From the NCBI GenBank assembly GCA_002344895.1, contig DDUR01000073.1, positions 1-35,833 of the forward strand: a stretch of DNA of 35,833 nt. Direction: 5' to 3'. Made by a program: the position numbers and the translations under genes. The notes below the pieces were generated by a model, which saw only the letters and a list, made by a program, of their open reading frames with translations, did no database searches and was not told the DNA's origin. The DNA comes from Ignavibacteria bacterium UBA2333. Its GTDB lineage: Bacteria; Bacteroidota; Ignavibacteria; Kapaibacteriales; Kapaibacteriaceae. The stretch's first letter is position 1; each line of letters opens with the position of its first letter. Positions 1-9,644 of this stretch are shown in pieces.

Positions 1-94
1 TCGGCGTGCATGTTGGCACCGTGAACCTCCTGCGAATGGCGCATCCGATCGTGGGTCTCGTGGATTCGTGTGCAAAACACCACAGCAATGACAT

Positions 95-260
95 ATTCTC
101 CGGGAGAATCCTCCCCGAGAAGTCCTACGTGCCCCCTTCGCCCCCTACCATATCTAACTCTCCGGGAGAATCCTCCCGGAGAAGTCCTACGAGAATTCCT
201 ACGCACCCCCTTCGCCCCCTATCATATCTAACTCTCCGGGAGGATCCTCCCGGAGAGTTA
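95..260. repeat. Three direct repeats with nested palindromes
   Basis: Three copies of one unit can be read at 95-129 (partial), 131-191 and 206-260. The full unit has a C-rich part (CCCCCTTCGCCCCCTA), a spacer (CATATCTAACT), an inverted repeat (CTCCGGGAG...CTCCCGGAG) and, in the first two copies, the tail GAAGTCCTACG. In the third copy the dyad is perfect over 32 bases (229-260, centred on the GGATCC core). The middle copy has a 9-10 bp stem around an AATC loop, and the first keeps only a degenerate 15-base dyad. No transposase or protein-coding signal is attached. It could be a REP-like or other small dispersed element; the function is unknown. Confidence 0.8.
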
Positions 261-271
261 CTCCCTCCCCA

Positions 272-309
272 AAACAACAACAGGCGCCCGATGGCGCCTG
301 TTGTTGTTT
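272..309 (-). terminator. Terminator of the secE-rpoC operon
   Basis: A perfect 17-bp inverted repeat (272-288 against 293-309, loop of 4) lies 17 bases past the rpoC stop codon. The stem has a GC-rich inner half (AGGCGCC/GGCGCCT). On the minus strand its descending arm ends in TTGTTGTTTT, which gives the U-rich tail of an intrinsic terminator. The symmetric A/T ends mean it could also work for transcripts arriving on the plus strand. Confidence 0.85.
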
Positions 310-325
310 ATCTGCTGTCTCTACC

Positions 326-3300
326 TCAGGATGCTTGAGGTGCCCGCGTTGATCGGCGGATTGGCCGACGTGGCGCTTCTTCTTCTTGTGCCTGCGGAAT
401 AATCGCAGATGCTCCGAAGATGTTGCCAACGTCCGATGCAACAAGCATTTCCTGATACTTGCGCAGTCCCGTTCCTGCTGGAATGAGCTGGCCAAGAATG
501 ATGTTCTCCTTGAGTCCAGAGAGTCGATCCGTCTTTGCTGCCGCAGATGCGTCCGCAAGGACAGATGTTGTCTGCTGGAAGGATGCAGCCGACAACCACG
601 ATTCCGTGGTTAACGATGCCTGCGTGATTCCCAAAAGGAGTGGTTCGGCAATCGCAGGTTCGGCGTTCCGACTCTTTGCGCCTTCCTTCTCCTTTTTCTT
701 GAGCTCAGCATTAATCTCTTTGAGCTTCTTCTTTTCAACGAGCTGACCAAGCTTGAACTTGCTGTCTCCCTTGTCCGTAACAACAACACAGTTCTTGATA
801 AAGTCGTTTTCGTCGTTAAAGCGCGTACGGTCAATCTGGTCCCCTTCAAGGAATGGAGAGTCACCAGAATCCGTAACACGGACTTTCTGAAGCATCTGAC
901 GGACAATCACTTCAATGTGCTTGTCGTTGATCTTTACACCCTGCATCCGGTACACTTCCTGGATTTCATTCACCAGGTAACTCTGTACTTCGTTGATGCC
1001 CTTGATGTGAAGGATGTCGTGCGGATTAATAGCACCTTCTGTGAGTCGGTCCCCAGCACGAACAAGGTCGCCCTCTTGGACAAGGACGTGACGGCCGATC
1101 GGCACCGAATACTCTCGACGTAACTCACCATCAAGGGAGGTTACGACAATAGCACGCGATCCACGCTTCGGTTTCTCAATCGAAACGATACCGTCGATTT
1201 CCGTTACAGCTGCCGGGTTCTGCGGTGAACGAGCTTCGAAGAGTTCCGTAACCCGCGGCAGACCACCCGTAATGTCACGAAGACGTCCCAGGTCACGTGG
1301 CATCTTCACAAGCTTGGATCCTACCGATACGAGCTCACCGTCATCAACGACGATCTGTGCACGTGTCGGGATGATGTAACTCTGAATGAGTACTCCATCC
1401 TCGTCAACAATTTCAATCGCCGGTGACTTGGTACGATCACGCGAGTCAATAACGATCTTCGTTGTGTGACCCGTTTGTTCGTCAATTGCTTCCTTGTACG
1501 TAAGGTTCGATACAAGGTCGCGATAACGAACACGGCCTGACTTCTCCGTGATAATAACGGAGTTGTATGGATCCCATTCGTACAGGACGTCGTTCTTCTT
1601 AACCGTTTGTCCATCACGTACCTTGAGCTCAGCACCATAGACAACGTCGTACTTCGTGAGTACGCGGTTGGACTCAGGCTCAATGATATTGATGACGGCA
1701 GCGCGAGAGACGGCAACCATGATCTGGTCTTCCTCTCCCTCATACGTCACCACACGTACGTTCTCAAACTGAATCAGACCGTCAAACTTCGCAACAGCTG
1801 TGCTCTGCGAGAGTGACAATGAGGCCGTACCGCCTGTGTGGAACGTACGCAGCGTAAGCTGTGTACCCGGCTCACCGATGGACTGAGATGCAATCGTTCC
1901 GACCGCTTCACCAGTGTCCGTGAGCTGTCCCGTTGCCATGTTGCGTCCGTAACAACGAGCGCATACACCACGACGTGATTCACACGTGAGAACCGAGCGA
2001 ATCATCACTGCTTCAATGGCACTCTGTTCGATGTTCTGACCAACAACTTCGTCAATGACTTGGCCCTTCTTTACGAGGACTTCATTGGTAATCGGGTCAA
2101 TAACTTCAAGCAGCGATACACGGCCTAGGATACGCTCATAGAGCGGTTCCTTTACTTCTTCGCCGTCCTTCAGTGCCCGAACTTCAAGACCACGGATTGT
2201 TCCGCAGTCGTCTTCACTGATCACAACGTCCTGAGCTACGTCGTGCAAACGACGTGTCAGGTAACCGGCGTCAGCCGTTTTCAGAGCTGTATCGGCAAGA
2301 CCCTTACGAGCACCGTGTGTCGAAATGAAGTACTCAAGGATGGAGAGTCCTTCCTTAAAGTTCGAGATGATCGGGTTTTCGATCAACTCAGCCGAAGCGT
2401 CACCAGCTGTTTTCTGCGGCTTGGCCATAAGACCCCGCATACCAGCAAGCTGACGAATCTGCTCCTTCGAACCCCGTGCTTGAGAATCCAACATCATCCA
2501 GAAGGTGTTGAATCCGTCGGAGTTCGTCTGAAGTTCACTGTAGAGCTTATCAGCAACACGATTTGTTGCTGTGGACCACGTATCGATGATCTTGTTATAC
2601 CGCTCACCTTCGGTGATAACACCTGAGTGATAGTATTCTTCGATCTTATCGACGTCGCGCTGTGCCTTTTCAATGATCGTTACCTTTTCAGCAGGAACGA
2701 CAACGTCAGCAATAGATACTGACAAGCCACCACGCGTAGCCGTAACGAAGCCAGCTTCCTTGAGCTTGTCGAGAAACTCGACTGTCTTGGCTAGACCAGC
2801 AGCACGGAAACATGACGAGATGATCTGGCGCAGACGCTTCTTCGTAAGAAGTTCATTCAAGAAGCCCATCTCCTTCGGTACGATCTGATTAAACAGGATT
2901 CGTCCAACCGAGGTTTCGATAAGCTGTCCATCGATACGCACCTTTACCTTGGCGTGCATATCAACTTCTTTACAGTTGTGAGCAATGATCGTCTCTTCTG
3001 GAGAAGAGAAGACCTTACCCTCACCACGCGCACCACGACGAATCTTCGTGAGGTAGTAGGTACCAAGTACCATGTCCTGCGAAGGAACGGCGATTGGTTC
3101 ACCGTTCTGCGTGTGCATGATGTTGTGCGCCGACAGCATCAGGAGCAGCGCTTCTAGCTGTGCTTCATGACTCAATGGCACGTGAACGGCCATCTGGTCA
3201 CCGTCGAAGTCAGCGTTAAAGGCCGTTGTTACCAGCGGGTGAAGCTGGATAGCCTTACCTTCAATGAGACGTGGCTGGAAGGCCTGGATACCAAGACGGT

Positions 3301-4609
3301 GAAGTGTTGGAGCACGGTTCAGGAGTACCGGATGTCCGTCAATCACCGTGTCAAGAATATCCCATACTTCCGTGGTCTTCTTCTCAACCTGCTTCTTTGC
3401 ACTCTTTACGGTCTTACAATGACCACGCTCGATCAGCTTGCGGATGATAAGCGGCTTAAAGAGTTCAACAGCCATGTCCTTCGGAAGTCCGCACTCGTGA
3501 AGCTTGAGTTCGGGACCGACGACGATAACACTACGGCCAGAATAGTCAACTCGCTTACCAAGAAGGTTCTGACGGAAGCGACCTGTCTTACCCTTGAGGG
3601 TGTCAGCAAGTGACTTCAAAGCACGTTGTGATTCACTACGAACCGCACGACGTGAATTGTCGAACAATGCGTCAACAGCCTCTTGGAGCATCCGCTTCTC
3701 GTTCCGGAGAATAACCTCCGGTGCCTTGATGTCAATCAGGCGCTTGAGACGATTGTTCCGGATGATGACACGACGGTAAAGGTCGTTAAGATCTGATGTT
3801 GCGAATCGACCACCCTCAAGTGGTACGAGAGGGCGAAGATCCGGAGGAATGACAGGGATGATGTCGAGCACCATCCACTCAGGACGATTAGGTTCCTTTC
3901 CTTCTCCCATACGGAAGGCATCAAGGATCCGCAGTCGCTTGAGGACGTCAGCCTTTTTCTGTTGTGAGAGGTCTTCACGCAGTACTTCACGTAATGCGAG
4001 ATAGTCCTCATCAGCGTCAACACGACGAAGCAATTCCTTAACGGCTTCACCGCCAATGAGGGCGATAAACTTCCGTGGATCGTCATCATCCATGTTACGC
4101 TCTTCCGGACGCAACGAAGCGAGTACGTCGAGATACTGGTCCTCTGTGAGGAGGTCCTTCGTCTGAAGTCCCGTTGATCCAGGCTGGATTACAACGTAGG
4201 ACTCATAATAGACGATGCGCTCAACGTCCTTTGTTGGCATGCCGATCACACCAGAGATCTTGCTTGGTAACGACCGCAAGAACCAGATGTGAACAACAGG
4301 CACGGCAAGCATGATGTGACCCATACGTTCGCGACGAACGCTCTTCTGTGTCACCTCAACGCCGCAACGGTCACAAACGATACCCTTGTATCGAATGCGT
4401 TTGTATTTACCGCAAGCACATTCCCAATCACGAATAGGCCCGAAGATCTTCTCGCAGAACAACCCATCCTTTTCGGGACGGAATGAGCGATAGTTGATCG
4501 TCTCAGGTTTTGTCACCTCGCCATGCGAACGATTCAGTATATCGTCCGGCGAGCTGATGCGGATCGTGATTGACGAGTAGCCGCGTTTTGGAATTGTTTG
4601 GTACTGCAT
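326..4609 (-). CDS. rpoC: DNA-directed RNA polymerase subunit beta'
   Basis: This encodes the largest core RNA polymerase subunit, 1427 residues, which carries the catalytic magnesium site. The active-site loop NADFDGDQM is at residues 465-473, with the three metal-binding aspartates at 467, 469 and 471. The N-terminal zinc-binding domain shows C64, C66, C79 and C82, and a second cysteine set (DCGT, then CESRRGVCARC) is further on. The last roughly 120 residues after the FKLGQLVEKKKL segment include a charged lysine/glutamate stretch and an Arg/Ala-rich tail. The length suits Bacteroidota-type beta' subunits. It follows rpoB by 48 bases and is the last gene of the operon. Identification is certain. 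Confidence 0.99.
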   Translation of the reverse strand: MQYQTIPKRGYSSITIRISSPDDILNRSHGEVTKPETINYRSFRPEKDGLFCEKIFGPIRDWECACGKYKRIRYKGIVCDRCGVEVTQKSVRRERMGHIMLAVPVVHIWFLRSLPSKISGVIGMPTKDVERIVYYESYVVIQPGSTGLQTKDLLTEDQYLDVLASLRPEERNMDDDDPRKFIALIGGEAVKELLRRVDADEDYLALREVLREDLSQQKKADVLKRLRILDAFRMGEGKEPNRPEWMVLDIIPVIPPDLRPLVPLEGGRFATSDLNDLYRRVIIRNNRLKRLIDIKAPEVILRNEKRMLQEAVDALFDNSRRAVRSESQRALKSLADTLKGKTGRFRQNLLGKRVDYSGRSVIVVGPELKLHECGLPKDMAVELFKPLIIRKLIERGHCKTVKSAKKQVEKKTTEVWDILDTVIDGHPVLLNRAPTLHRLGIQAFQPRLIEGKAIQLHPLVTTAFNADFDGDQMAVHVPLSHEAQLEALLLMLSAHNIMHTQNGEPIAVPSQDMVLGTYYLTKIRRGARGEGKVFSSPEETIIAHNCKEVDMHAKVKVRIDGQLIETSVGRILFNQIVPKEMGFLNELLTKKRLRQIISSCFRAAGLAKTVEFLDKLKEAGFVTATRGGLSVSIADVVVPAEKVTIIEKAQRDVDKIEEYYHSGVITEGERYNKIIDTWSTATNRVADKLYSELQTNSDGFNTFWMMLDSQARGSKEQIRQLAGMRGLMAKPQKTAGDASAELIENPIISNFKEGLSILEYFISTHGARKGLADTALKTADAGYLTRRLHDVAQDVVISEDDCGTIRGLEVRALKDGEEVKEPLYERILGRVSLLEVIDPITNEVLVKKGQVIDEVVGQNIEQSAIEAVMIRSVLTCESRRGVCARCYGRNMATGQLTDTGEAVGTIASQSIGEPGTQLTLRTFHTGGTASLSLSQSTAVAKFDGLIQFENVRVVTYEGEEDQIMVAVSRAAVINIIEPESNRVLTKYDVVYGAELKVRDGQTVKKNDVLYEWDPYNSVIITEKSGRVRYRDLVSNLTYKEAIDEQTGHTTKIVIDSRDRTKSPAIEIVDEDGVLIQSYIIPTRAQIVVDDGELVSVGSKLVKMPRDLGRLRDITGGLPRVTELFEARSPQNPAAVTEIDGIVSIEKPKRGSRAIVVTSLDGELRREYSVPIGRHVLVQEGDLVRAGDRLTEGAINPHDILHIKGINEVQSYLVNEIQEVYRMQGVKINDKHIEVIVRQMLQKVRVTDSGDSPFLEGDQIDRTRFNDENDFIKNCVVVTDKGDSKFKLGQLVEKKKLKEINAELKKKEKEGAKSRNAEPAIAEPLLLGITQASLTTESWLSAASFQQTTSVLADASAAAKTDRLSGLKENIILGQLIPAGTGLRKYQEMLVASDVGNIFGASAIIPQAQEEEAPRRPIRRSTRAPQAS

Positions 4610-4657
4610 CGTAGCTCCGATGAGTGTTCCGGTTCAGTGGGTAAGTGGGCTGCCGGA

Positions 4658-7600
4658 TCAATCGATCCGGACGTCAAGACAAAGACCCTGCAGTTCTCGG
4701 ATGAGAACGTTAAAGGACTCAGGGATGTTCGGCGTCGGCAGGTTTTCGCCCTTTACGAGAGACTCGTACATCTTGGCGCGACCCTGAACGTCGTCGGACT
4801 TCACCGTTAGCATTTCCTGTAGCGTGTGTGCGGCACCATAGGCTTCAAGTGCCCACACTTCCATCTCACCAAGACGCTGACCGCCGAACTGCGCCTTACC
4901 ACCAAGCGGTTGCTGTGTGATAAGCGAGTATGGTCCGATCGAACGTGCGTGGATCTTGTCTTCAACAAGGTGACTGAGCTTGAGCATGTAGATGACACCG
5001 ACGGTGACTTCGTTTTCGAAAGCTTCACCGCTTCGACCATCATACAGTACCGTCTTCCCTGTTCGAGGCAGCCCGGCCTTTTCGAGGTAGTCACCAACTT
5101 CATCCCACGATGCACCGTCAAAAATTGGCGTTGCAAAGTGAATACCGAGCTTCTTGGCTGCCCATCCGAGAGCTGTCTCGTAGAGCTGGCCAAGATTCAT
5201 ACGTGATGGTACGCCAAGTGGGTTGAGCACGATGTCAACAGGCGTTCCATCCGGAAGGAATGGCATGTCCTCAGCAGGAACGATCTTCGATACGATACCC
5301 TTGTTTCCGTGGCGCCCGGCCATCTTGTCACCAACCTGCAGCTTACGCTTCTTGGCAACATAGACCTTCGCCATCTGTAGGATACCTGGCTGGAGTTCAT
5401 CACCAGAAGCAAGTTTATTGCTTTCGATACGAGCATCAGCCTGAATGTCGTTCCGACGGTTGTTAAAGTTCGCAAGGAGCTTCACAAGCAGTGCTTGTTT
5501 TTCCTTATCTGCTACCCAGTCCGTATCTGTTGCCAGAGCTGACGGGATGAGTGCGCCACTTTCGAACTTGGCAACGAAGTCCTTCCGCGTGAGTTTAGCT
5601 CCCGAACGGAAGATGATTGAATCGCTGATTGTGCGGATGCCAAGGGCAACTTCACCTTCAAGCAATTCTCCAATACGCTCAACACAGTCGAGGTCAAGGG
5701 CGCGCAGTGACTGCGATTCACGCTTCTTGATGAGGTCCTGACGCTTCTTTTCTTCAGCACGGAACTCACTGTCACTCGTAAGAACACGACGTGCAAAGAG
5801 TTTTGTGTTGATGATTGTACCCTTGAGTCCAGGAGGAGCCTTCAGAGATACGTCCTTCACATCACCGGCCTTATCGCCGAAGATTGCTCTGAGGAGCTTC
5901 TCTTCAGGTGTCGGGTCTGTTTCACCCTTCGGCGTGATCTTACCGATAAGGATATCACCTTCACGAATCTTCGCTCCAACGCGAACAATTCCGCGCTCAT
6001 CGAGGTCCTTTGTGGCTTCCTCGGAAACGTTTGGAATTTCGCGTGTGAACTCTTCTTCGCCGCGCTTTGTGTCGCGGACTTGAAGGGTGTACTCTTCGAT
6101 GTGGACAGACGAGAAGACGTCTTCGGCTACCATTCGCTCAGAGATGATGATAGCATCCTCGAAGTTGTATCCACGCCAAGGCATGAAGGCAACAAGAACG
6201 TTACGGCCGAGGGCAAGTTCACCCATGTCCGTCGATGCACCGTCAATGAGTGGCTGGCCACGCTTGACTCGTTGGCCTGCTAGGACAACGGGGCGCTGAT
6301 TGACGCACGTGTCCTGGTTTGTACGATAGAACTTGAGCAGCGGATAGGTCTTCGTGCGGTCGTCATCAAAGGCAACAAGTTTTTCACTTGGTGTGCGTTT
6401 GTCGTCGTACTTCACACGTACAAAGTCACCGCATACGTAGTCAACAACACCGTCATCTTCAGCTAGGACAAGAGCACGTGAGTCGCGAGCGACACGTGCT
6501 TCCATCCCTGTTCCAACAACTGGTGCTTCAGGGCGCAAAAGGGGCACGCCCTGGCGTTGCATGTTCGAGCCCATGAGTGCGCGGTTAGCGTCATCATGCT
6601 CAAGGAACGGAATAAGGGAAGCAGCTGGTGATGTGATTTGGTCCGTTGTCACTTCCATAAAATCAACTTCCGTTGGAGGAAGGATCTTATAGTCACCACT
6701 TACGCGGGCCTTAACGGTTTCACCAACAAGCTTTCCGCTCTTATCAAGTTCCGTCGACGCCGGAACGATAATCGTTCCTTCTTCGCGATCTGCTGAGAGG
6801 TATTCGATTTCACCCGTGAGTTTGCCATTCTTCACAACGTGATATGGCGTCTCAATGAAACCGAACTTGTTAATCCGTGCCATAATCGCGAGCGACGAGA
6901 TAAGACCGATGTTCGGTCCTTCCGGCGTTTCGATTGGACACAGGCGGCCGTAGTGCGTATAGTGAACGTCACGGACTTCAAAGCCAGCTCGTTCACGCGT
7001 AAGACCACCAGGTCCGAGGGCGGACGTACGGCGCTTGTGCGTGATCTCCGACAGCGGATTTGTTTGATCCATGAACTGTGACAGCTGATTCGTGCCGAAG
7101 AACTGATTAATCACGCTCGTAATCGTACGGGCGTTGACAAGTTCTGCCGGCGTCAAGTGCTCACTATCACGTACAGAGAGACGCTCCTTGATGGTGCGCG
7201 CCATACGTGTGAGGCCAAGATTAAACTGAGCTGTCAGCTGCTCACCAACTGTACGAACACGACGGTTCGCAAGGTGGTCAATATCATCAACGGAGACCTT
7301 GGAGTCACGCAGGTCGATGAGATACTTAACAATGGCAACGATGTCGTCAATCGTCAGCGTCGTCACGTCAAGTGGAATGCCCATGTTGAGCTTTTCGTTA
7401 ATCCGATAGCGTCCAACGACACCAAGGTCGTAACGCTTTGGATTGAAGAAGAGCTTGTCAAGCAGGCCCCAAGCTGTCTCAAGATCTGGCGGATCGCTGG
7501 AACGCAATTGACGGTAGATACTTTCAAGGGCATCTTCACGCGTACGTGATGTATCCTTGGCAAGCGTCTTGGCGATGATTGGCTCATCGTTCGGGTTTTC

Positions 7601-8482
7601 GTACTTGTAGAGCTTGATCTGCTCAACGTCAGCAGACTTCAGCATCGAGATCACGTCTTCTGTGAGGATGTGATCGCGTTGGGAGATGATTTCACCCGTC
7701 GACATGTCGACCACGTCAGCGGCAACACGACGACCAAGGTGTTCATCGGTGAGGTGTGCTCCCCATACGTCCTCAGCGAGGTCAAAGAGCGAGAGAAGCT
7801 CTTCATCACTCGAATAGCCAAGCGCACGGAGAAGTGTCGTTACCGGGAACTTCTTCTTACGATCGATGTAGGCATACATCACATCGTGAATGTCTGTAGT
7901 AAACTCAACCCACGATCCCTTAAATGGGATAATGCGGGCCGAGAAGATCTTCGTACCGTTCGGGTGAACTGCATCATCGAAGAATACACCTGGCGAGCGG
8001 TGCAACTGAGCAACAACAACACGTTCGGCACCGTTTATGATAAACGTACCGCGCGGCGTCATTGCTGGAATTTGACCAAGATAAACTTCTTGATCAATCG
8101 CCTCAATATAATCCTCCGAACTCGGATCGGCCTTTGACGAAAGGCGAAGTTTTGCCTTCAACGTCTTGGCATGCGTAAGCTCACGCTCACGGCATTCTTC
8201 TTCCGTGTACTTCGGCTTTTCAACGAAGTACTCGAGGAAGTTCAACTCATAAATTCCTGAGTTGTCCTCGATCGGGAAATTTTGGTGGAACGCCATCTGC
8301 AGACCCGTAAGCTTACGGTCAGCAGGTGCCGTCTCCTCCTGGAGGAATTCGTCGTACGAAGCGATCTGAATTCCAAGGAGGTCTGGATACATCAATTCCT
8401 GGTCATGACGACCAAAGTTGATGCGTTCGCGGAGACGCTGTACGGGTAGACTGTACAGGTTCGTTTCCTGGGTTCCTTGCAT
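4658..8482 (-). CDS. rpoB: DNA-directed RNA polymerase subunit beta
   Basis: This is the 1274-residue beta subunit, partner of beta' in the polymerase core. The rifampicin-binding cluster starts near residue 466 (QLSQFMDQTNPLSE), followed by THKRRTSALGPGG and the conserved IETPEGPNIGLI stretch. The Asp, His and Arg positions usually altered in rifampicin resistance have their sensitive residues (FMDQ, THKRR). The C-terminal GDKMAGRHGNKG and PLGGKAQFGGQRLGEMEVWA motifs are intact. It follows rplL after a 106-base gap that contains a strong hairpin, and precedes rpoC by 48 bases. Confidence 0.99.
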   Translation of the reverse strand: MQGTQETNLYSLPVQRLRERINFGRHDQELMYPDLLGIQIASYDEFLQEETAPADRKLTGLQMAFHQNFPIEDNSGIYELNFLEYFVEKPKYTEEECRERELTHAKTLKAKLRLSSKADPSSEDYIEAIDQEVYLGQIPAMTPRGTFIINGAERVVVAQLHRSPGVFFDDAVHPNGTKIFSARIIPFKGSWVEFTTDIHDVMYAYIDRKKKFPVTTLLRALGYSSDEELLSLFDLAEDVWGAHLTDEHLGRRVAADVVDMSTGEIISQRDHILTEDVISMLKSADVEQIKLYKYENPNDEPIIAKTLAKDTSRTREDALESIYRQLRSSDPPDLETAWGLLDKLFFNPKRYDLGVVGRYRINEKLNMGIPLDVTTLTIDDIVAIVKYLIDLRDSKVSVDDIDHLANRRVRTVGEQLTAQFNLGLTRMARTIKERLSVRDSEHLTPAELVNARTITSVINQFFGTNQLSQFMDQTNPLSEITHKRRTSALGPGGLTRERAGFEVRDVHYTHYGRLCPIETPEGPNIGLISSLAIMARINKFGFIETPYHVVKNGKLTGEIEYLSADREEGTIIVPASTELDKSGKLVGETVKARVSGDYKILPPTEVDFMEVTTDQITSPAASLIPFLEHDDANRALMGSNMQRQGVPLLRPEAPVVGTGMEARVARDSRALVLAEDDGVVDYVCGDFVRVKYDDKRTPSEKLVAFDDDRTKTYPLLKFYRTNQDTCVNQRPVVLAGQRVKRGQPLIDGASTDMGELALGRNVLVAFMPWRGYNFEDAIIISERMVAEDVFSSVHIEEYTLQVRDTKRGEEEFTREIPNVSEEATKDLDERGIVRVGAKIREGDILIGKITPKGETDPTPEEKLLRAIFGDKAGDVKDVSLKAPPGLKGTIINTKLFARRVLTSDSEFRAEEKKRQDLIKKRESQSLRALDLDCVERIGELLEGEVALGIRTISDSIIFRSGAKLTRKDFVAKFESGALIPSALATDTDWVADKEKQALLVKLLANFNNRRNDIQADARIESNKLASGDELQPGILQMAKVYVAKKRKLQVGDKMAGRHGNKGIVSKIVPAEDMPFLPDGTPVDIVLNPLGVPSRMNLGQLYETALGWAAKKLGIHFATPIFDGASWDEVGDYLEKAGLPRTGKTVLYDGRSGEAFENEVTVGVIYMLKLSHLVEDKIHARSIGPYSLITQQPLGGKAQFGGQRLGEMEVWALEAYGAAHTLQEMLTVKSDDVQGRAKMYESLVKGENLPTPNIPESFNVLIRELQGLCLDVRID

Positions 8483-8538
8483 GGGGGGCGGACTCCCGGA
8501 GTGCTCAAAAAGGAATGTCGGTCATAAAGACGACAACG

Positions 8539-8567
8539 CCCGGAACGGCACAAAAGGCCGTTCCGGG
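8539..8567 (-). promoter_or_regulatory. Hairpin between rplL and rpoB (possible attenuator)
   Basis: A perfect 11-bp stem (CCCGGAACGGC with GCCGTTCCGGG) and a 7-base loop lie between the rplL stop and the rpoB start. On the minus strand it is followed by CGTTGTCGTCTTTATG, which lacks a clean U run. A partial terminator in this same place lowers rpoB relative to rplL in Escherichia coli. I infer a similar attenuator or an RNA-processing site here. Confidence 0.6.
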
Positions 8568-8588
8568 GCTGTCAGAAACGTCAGATTG

Positions 8589-8966
8589 TTACTTGAGAGT
8601 AACCTTAGCACCAGCTTCTTCAAGTTTCTTCTTGAGAGCTTCGGCATCAGCCTTTGGCATGGCTTCCTTCACAAGCTTCGGAGCACCTTCAACAAGGTCC
8701 TTGGCTTCCTTGAGGCCAAGACCCGTGACTTCACGGACAACCTTGATGACGTTGAGCTTCTGTGCACCACCGTCTGTGAGTTCGACGTCAAATTCCGTCT
8801 TCTCTTCAGCAGCGGCTGCAGGAGCTGCGCCTGGTGCAGCGGCCATCATCATTGGTGCGGCAGCTGTTACGCCGAACTTATCTTCGAGGGCCTTCTTGAG
8901 TTCGGATGCCTCAACGAGGGTGAGTGATCCGATCTTTTCTACGAGTTCTTCAATGTTTGCGGACAT
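8589..8966 (-). CDS. rplL: 50S ribosomal protein L7/L12
   Basis: This is the 125-residue acidic stalk protein that recruits translation GTPases. It has the expected N-terminal dimerisation helices (IEELVEKIGSLTLVEASEL), an Ala/Pro/Met-rich hinge around residues 38-55, and the conserved C-terminal domain (KLNVIKVVREVTGLGLKEAK...LVEGAPK). A clear ribosome-binding site (CTGGAGAC) precedes the ATG. It lies 60 bases after rplJ, the usual order, and ahead of the rplL-rpoB hairpin. Confidence 0.99.
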   Translation of the reverse strand: MSANIEELVEKIGSLTLVEASELKKALEDKFGVTAAAPMMMAAAPGAAPAAAAEEKTEFDVELTDGGAQKLNVIKVVREVTGLGLKEAKDLVEGAPKLVKEAMPKADAEALKKKLEEAGAKVTLK

Positions 8967-9026
8967 TGCTGTCTCCAGTGTGTTTGTTTTGTTGCTAAAA
9001 AAGGTTGCGTCGGAGTCTCCGACATG

Positions 9027-9554
9027 TTAAGCCGCCTGTTTCTTGGCGACTTCTTCAATGAGGGAGGCCACATCGCGCATAACAGCATTGATGCTGCCAA
9101 CGATGCCCGAGATCGGAGCGTGAATGCTGCCGACGATTCCAGCAATGAGGTCTTCGCGTGTCGGAAGTTCCGAGACGACCTTGAGCTGCGATCCATCGTA
9201 AACCTGGCCTTCAACGACGGCTGCCTTAAGTGAGGGTTTGGCACCCTTCTCAAAAAACTGCCGAATCACCTTGGCAGGTGCGATCGGATCGGAGCTACCG
9301 AAGATCACGCCAGTCTGGCCAAAGAGCTTCTTCGCATCTACTGGTTCGTAGCCACCGATGTCGGCAAGTGCACGAAGAATGAGGGTGTTCTTTGCCACCT
9401 TCATCTTCACACCCTTCGACAGCAGTTCGGCACGGAAGGCTTTGTCTTCCGCTACCGTCATGCCGGTGAAGTCTACGAAGTACAGACTCGATGCTTCACG
9501 GATTGCCTCCGTGAGCTCCGCGACCATCGCGACTTTCTGTTCCTTCGTTATCAT
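9027..9554 (-). CDS. rplJ: 50S ribosomal protein L10
   Basis: L10 (175 residues) is the base of the ribosomal stalk and holds the L7/L12 dimers. The N-terminal KVAMVAELTEAIREASSLYFVDFTGM and the MKVAKNTLILRAL motifs are typical. The C-terminal helix that binds L12 (around residues 140-172) is Val/Ala-rich and ends in EEVAKKQAA. The 90-base gap upstream holds a hairpin suitable for L10-L12 feedback control. Confidence 0.98.
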   Translation of the reverse strand: MITKEQKVAMVAELTEAIREASSLYFVDFTGMTVAEDKAFRAELLSKGVKMKVAKNTLILRALADIGGYEPVDAKKLFGQTGVIFGSSDPIAPAKVIRQFFEKGAKPSLKAAVVEGQVYDGSQLKVVSELPTREDLIAGIVGSIHAPISGIVGSINAVMRDVASLIEEVAKKQAA

Positions 9555-9582
9555 GGTTCCGTTGTTTGTGGTGTTGCCGTTC

Positions 9583-9620
9583 CGTCACTTCATTCTTGCG
9601 AACGAAGTAGAAGCGTGACG
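9583..9620 (-). promoter_or_regulatory. Possible L10 leader hairpin upstream of rplJ
   Basis: In the rplA-rplJ gap the minus-strand RNA can form CGTCAC-(bulged G)-CTTC paired with GAAGTGACG, a 10-bp stem with one bulge around an 18-base loop. The position, 29 bases before the rplJ start, is where the L10(L12)4 complex binds its own mRNA in many bacteria. I did not confirm the kink-turn expected of the Rfam L10 leader, so this is a structural suggestion. Confidence 0.4.
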
Positions 9621-9644
9621 TTCGGACATGCGTAATAGTCGTGA

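Larger units (their letters stand above)
1..325. other. Non-coding region downstream of rpoC
   Basis: No convincing gene is visible in these 325 bases. Bases 1-94 are unique sequence; short open frames run through them on both strands, but none resembles a family I recognise, so the end of a gene lying outside the window cannot be excluded. Bases 95-260 are three related repeat units built around palindromes, and 272-309 is the terminator of the rpo operon; both are described separately. Confidence 0.6.

Noticed and set aside
6..338. Plus-strand open frame at the window start
   Set aside because: It runs through the palindromic repeats and the terminator and ends inside rpoC; no family resemblance.
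3167..3613. 148-codon plus-strand frame inside rpoC
   Set aside because: Antisense shadow of a highly conserved part of rpoC.
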